Shown: positions 61,581 to 64,000 of the stretch, piece after piece
Numbering within the stretch: the first letter of the stretch is position 1
Layout: the number at the start of each line of letters is the position of its first letter
From: an uncultured Collinsella sp.
GTDB lineage: Bacteria; Actinomycetota; Coriobacteriia; Coriobacteriales; Coriobacteriaceae
Assembly (NCBI GenBank): GCA_937943045.1
Contig: CALEBN010000036.1
Coordinates: 1 to 64,000 of the forward strand
Length of the DNA stretch: 64,000 nt
Direction: 5' to 3'
The notes under the pieces: generated by a model
Seen by the model: only the letters and a program-made list of their open reading frames with translations
The model's database searches: none
Told to the model about the DNA's origin: nothing
Program-made: the position numbers and the translations under genes

Positions 61581-62735
61581 CTACTCGTGGGTATGCCCTA
61601 CGTAGTCTTCGTCGATCGTAATCTTTGCAATCGACTTGGGATATTCCGATTCGACCCGTTGTGCCAGCGCGTGTTTGAGCTCATCGGCATCCATGTCCAA
61701 ATCCGAGGGTCGCACACAGTCAAATATCACATTGGTGTGCGTGGGGCCCGGCACGCAACGCAAATCGTGAATCGAAAGGCGTCTATCGATCTCCTGGGCC
61801 ATAGCGTTGATGCGCAGACGCATGCTCGCCACATTTGAATCGTCGGTCACGATGGGATCGTAATGGAGCGTGACGATCATGCCGTCCTCGTCCCTAAACG
61901 ACTGCTCGATGTTATCGAGCGTGTCGTGACTTTCCAGCGGGCTGGCCTCGGCCGCCATCTCGGCGTGCGCACTTGCAAACTTCCTGCCCGGACCGTAATC
62001 GTGAACCATCAGGTCATGAACACCCAAAACGCCGGGGTAGCTCATGATCTTGTCTCGGATGTGCTTGACCAGCTTGGGATCGGGTGCCTGGCCCAAAAGG
62101 GGGCTCACCGTATCTTGGATAAGCTCAAAGCCGCTCCAGCCAATATAGACGCCAACGGCAAGGCCGACCCAAGCATCAAGATTGACATGCGTCACCTGGG
62201 AAACAATCGCGCACACCAGCACAGCGCCCGTGGCCAGGACATCGTTCTTTGAGTCCTGAGCCGTCGCATGCAGCGTATCGGACTCAATACGGTCACCGAG
62301 CTTTTGGTTGAGGGCCGCCATCCAGAGCTTTACGACCATCGAAAGCACTAGAACCGTCACCAGGGCAAGCGAGAACTCGACAGGTTCGGGGTGGATGACG
62401 CGCTCAACCGAGGACTTGATAAGCTCAAGGCCGATCAGCAGCACGAGCGCCGCCACGACCAGACCCGAGAGATACTCGTAGCGACCGTGGCCATAAGGAT
62501 GCTCGGGGTCGGCCGGCTTGCTCGCCAGCTTAAAGCCCAGCACGCTCACGATGTTCGAGCTGGCATCGGACAGGTTGTTCATGGCATCCGCCACGATCGA
62601 AACCGATCCCGACAGCACGCCAATTGCACCCTTCGCAGCACATAGTGCCACATTGGTGAGAATACACACCACGCCCGTCAACGTACCCACGCGTGCACGG
62701 TCGCCCTGCGCGCGCTCAACAATCCACTCGACCAT
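61581..62735 (-). CDS. cation diffusion facilitator family metal transporter
   Basis: A 384-residue transporter with about six membrane helices. The family motif SIVADAMNNLSDASSNIV is in TM2, HPYGHGRYEYLSG follows, and HATAQDSKNDV in TM5 supplies the second pair of metal ligands. The C-terminal cytoplasmic domain (about 210-380) is longer than in typical 300-residue members. Metal (zinc, iron or manganese) cannot be assigned from the sequence alone. Confidence 0.9.
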   Translation of the reverse strand: MVEWIVERAQGDRARVGTLTGVVCILTNVALCAAKGAIGVLSGSVSIVADAMNNLSDASSNIVSVLGFKLASKPADPEHPYGHGRYEYLSGLVVAALVLLIGLELIKSSVERVIHPEPVEFSLALVTVLVLSMVVKLWMAALNQKLGDRIESDTLHATAQDSKNDVLATGAVLVCAIVSQVTHVNLDAWVGLAVGVYIGWSGFELIQDTVSPLLGQAPDPKLVKHIRDKIMSYPGVLGVHDLMVHDYGPGRKFASAHAEMAAEASPLESHDTLDNIEQSFRDEDGMIVTLHYDPIVTDDSNVASMRLRINAMAQEIDRRLSIHDLRCVPGPTHTNVIFDCVRPSDLDMDADELKHALAQRVESEYPKSIAKITIDEDYVGHTHE

Positions 62736-62814
62736 CTACATCCGCCCCCACGGTACTACCTATATATCTATTGCTCAAACGGATTGTAGTGTAGCCACTT
62801 TGTCCCCCAGATAC

Positions 62815-62847
62815 AAAAAGGCCGCGACCCACACGAGCCGCGACCTT
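62815..62847 (-). terminator. terminator of the PTS gene
   Basis: On the minus strand AAGGTCGCGG pairs (with two wobbles) with the complementary segment ending CCTT, followed by TTTTT. It lies 39 bases past the PTS gene stop. Confidence 0.75.
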
Positions 62848-62885
62848 GGAGCATGACAAAGGAATCGTCCTTTTTTCGCACAGGT

Positions 62886-64000
62886 TTATGCGCTTGCTTC
62901 AGCAGCGCTCGCCACTGTTTCGGACAAATCGGCTTCGTCTTCTGCCGCCTGCTCCTTCGTCGGCACCACGCCAAAGCAGTAGCTCAGCGCCGCAGACACC
63001 GCAAATGCCACGCCGCCGGCAACGCAGCACCACAGCAGGTTCGAGATGCCGCCCGTGGCAAAGCCAATGACCATGAGGACATTCGTCATGCCGATGGTAT
63101 AGGCCGTAACGTGGCCCACGGCTGCAACAAGGCCTCCGACGGCGCCGCCAATGGCCATGCACGTCAGGCACCTGCCATATTTAAAGCCGCAGCCGTACAG
63201 TGCCGGCTCGCTTACGCCGCCAAGCACGCCCGAGATCGAATAGCCCAGCATGAGCGCCTTCTCGTCCTTATCCGCAACGCGGAGCGACGCGCCAAAAGGC
63301 ATGCCCCAAACGGCGAACGTTGCCATCGTCGCGGCGATCAGGATGCACGAATCCGTTCCCACACTCATAAACTGCGCATAGGCGAGCGATAGGACAACAT
63401 TGCTGACGCCCGCGATCTTAAGGAACTCCCAGCCCGCGGCAAGCCCCATGAGTGTGAGCAGCGATACGATGCCACCGGAATTGCCAAGCATAAACATAAG
63501 CTGGCCCAACAGCATGCCCAGATAGCTGCCCGCCGGTGCCGTAATACACAGCGAAACCGGAACCATGACAAGCATGGTCGCAAACGGAACAAACGAAAAC
63601 GCCACGGCCTTAGGGATAACGCGCCGAAAGAAACACTCCACTCGCCAAAGCACGGGTACCGAGATGAGAACCGGAATAACAGTCGTCGTGTAATCGTTGA
63701 CCGGCGCGGGAAGCAGGCCATACACGGAAGTCATCGATGCCCCCGTCGTCGATGCGGCATCGACGAGCTTAAGCAGATCGGGCGCAATCAATACGCCGCC
63801 CAGCATCATGCCCAGCTGCTCCGAGCAACCGAGCTGGCGGGCGGCCGCCCAACCAAGATAGATGGGCAAAAAGTAGTAGCCGGCGTTATAGAGCCAACTG
63901 TAGAACAGGCGATAGATTTCGGAATCGGCAGACCACAGGCCCAGCATGCCTTCGCCCATAATGACGGCGACGGTGCGGAACAAAGCCGCGCAGACAATGA
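62886..64000 (-). CDS. PTS EIIC permease, glucose/beta-glucoside type (partial, 5' end outside window)
   Basis: At least 370 residues of a sugar-transport EIIC domain; the frame stays open to the window edge. GYYFLPIYLGWAAARQLG, PVLISVPVLWRVECFFRRVIPKAV and the signature GVSEPALYGCGFKYGR (the GI-x-EP-x-Y motif with Val-Ser) are typical of the Glc family. About ten membrane helices are present. The IIB part, if fused, would be upstream of the window edge. The visible C-terminus is an acidic tail, with no IIA domain. Sugar specificity is unknown. Confidence 0.88.
   Translation of the reverse strand, partial: IVCAALFRTVAVIMGEGMLGLWSADSEIYRLFYSWLYNAGYYFLPIYLGWAAARQLGCSEQLGMMLGGVLIAPDLLKLVDAASTTGASMTSVYGLLPAPVNDYTTTVIPVLISVPVLWRVECFFRRVIPKAVAFSFVPFATMLVMVPVSLCITAPAGSYLGMLLGQLMFMLGNSGGIVSLLTLMGLAAGWEFLKIAGVSNVVLSLAYAQFMSVGTDSCILIAATMATFAVWGMPFGASLRVADKDEKALMLGYSISGVLGGVSEPALYGCGFKYGRCLTCMAIGGAVGGLVAAVGHVTAYTIGMTNVLMVIGFATGGISNLLWCCVAGGVAFAVSAALSYCFGVVPTKEQAAEDEADLSETVASAAEASA

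Overview
The window is high-GC bacterial chromosome and most resembles the Coriobacteriia (Actinomycetota), probably a Collinsella-type gut anaerobe. I base this on the gene content: a molybdenum-hydroxylase/purine-degradation cluster, fermentative enzymes, an AbiEi/DUF559-type gene, PAS/YheO-type regulators and many palindromic intergenic repeats. The genus is inferred from gene content, not from a search. No tRNA, rRNA, integrase or transposase gene was recognised.

Layout. 1-8.6 kb holds tyrS, a U32 protein, a class A penicillin-binding protein (+ strand), argR, a GT2-like protein and truA. 8.7-18.4 kb is the spc/alpha ribosomal half-operon on the minus strand, in canonical order from rplE to rplQ (with secY, adk, map, infA and rpoA). 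54.7-60.5 kb is the S10 half-operon, also on the minus strand, running rplC-rplD-rplW-rplB-rpsS-rplV-rpsC-rplP-rpmC-rpsQ-rplN-rplX. The two halves keep the universal order and the same orientation. They are separated exactly at the rplX/rplE junction by about 36.2 kb of metabolic and accessory DNA. rpsJ is absent from the head of the S10 half. 60.9-64 kb holds a histidine phosphatase, a cation-diffusion-facilitator transporter and the 3' part of a PTS EIIC gene.

The 36-kb block carries an almost complete anaerobic purine/urate catabolism gene set in two blocks. Block 1 (18.7-28.8 kb) has xdhC, yqeB, yqeC, a dihydropyrimidinase-type hydrolase, mocA-like, arcC, ygeW, ygeY and ygeX, with a divergent YheO/DauR-type regulator. 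Block 2 (37.8-47.2 kb) is transcribed NCS2 permease > ssnA > ygfK > ferredoxin > xanthine-dehydrogenase-type enzyme, with a second divergent regulator of the same family. Together they can be read as purine uptake, redox chemistry on the purine (Xdh, ferredoxin, YgfK), ring opening (SsnA, HydA, YgeY), carbamoyl transfer (YgeW), ATP formation from carbamoyl phosphate (ArcC) and deamination of 2,3-diaminopropionate to pyruvate (YgeX). XdhC, YqeB, YqeC and MocA mature the molybdenum cofactor.

Between the blocks (30.8-37.7 kb) lies accessory DNA: two AAA+ ATPases with nuclease-like C-termini, an AbiEi/DUF559-like gene, and three strictly periodic repeat arrays (33 bp, 23 bp and alternating inverted 14-mers with a 62-bp unit). 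There is also a perfect 25-bp palindrome carrying a TATAAT in each arm. Right of block 2 are RidA, a second U32 protein followed by an RluA-type pseudouridine synthase, and a DeoR regulator with a Gfo/Idh/MocA oxidoreductase.
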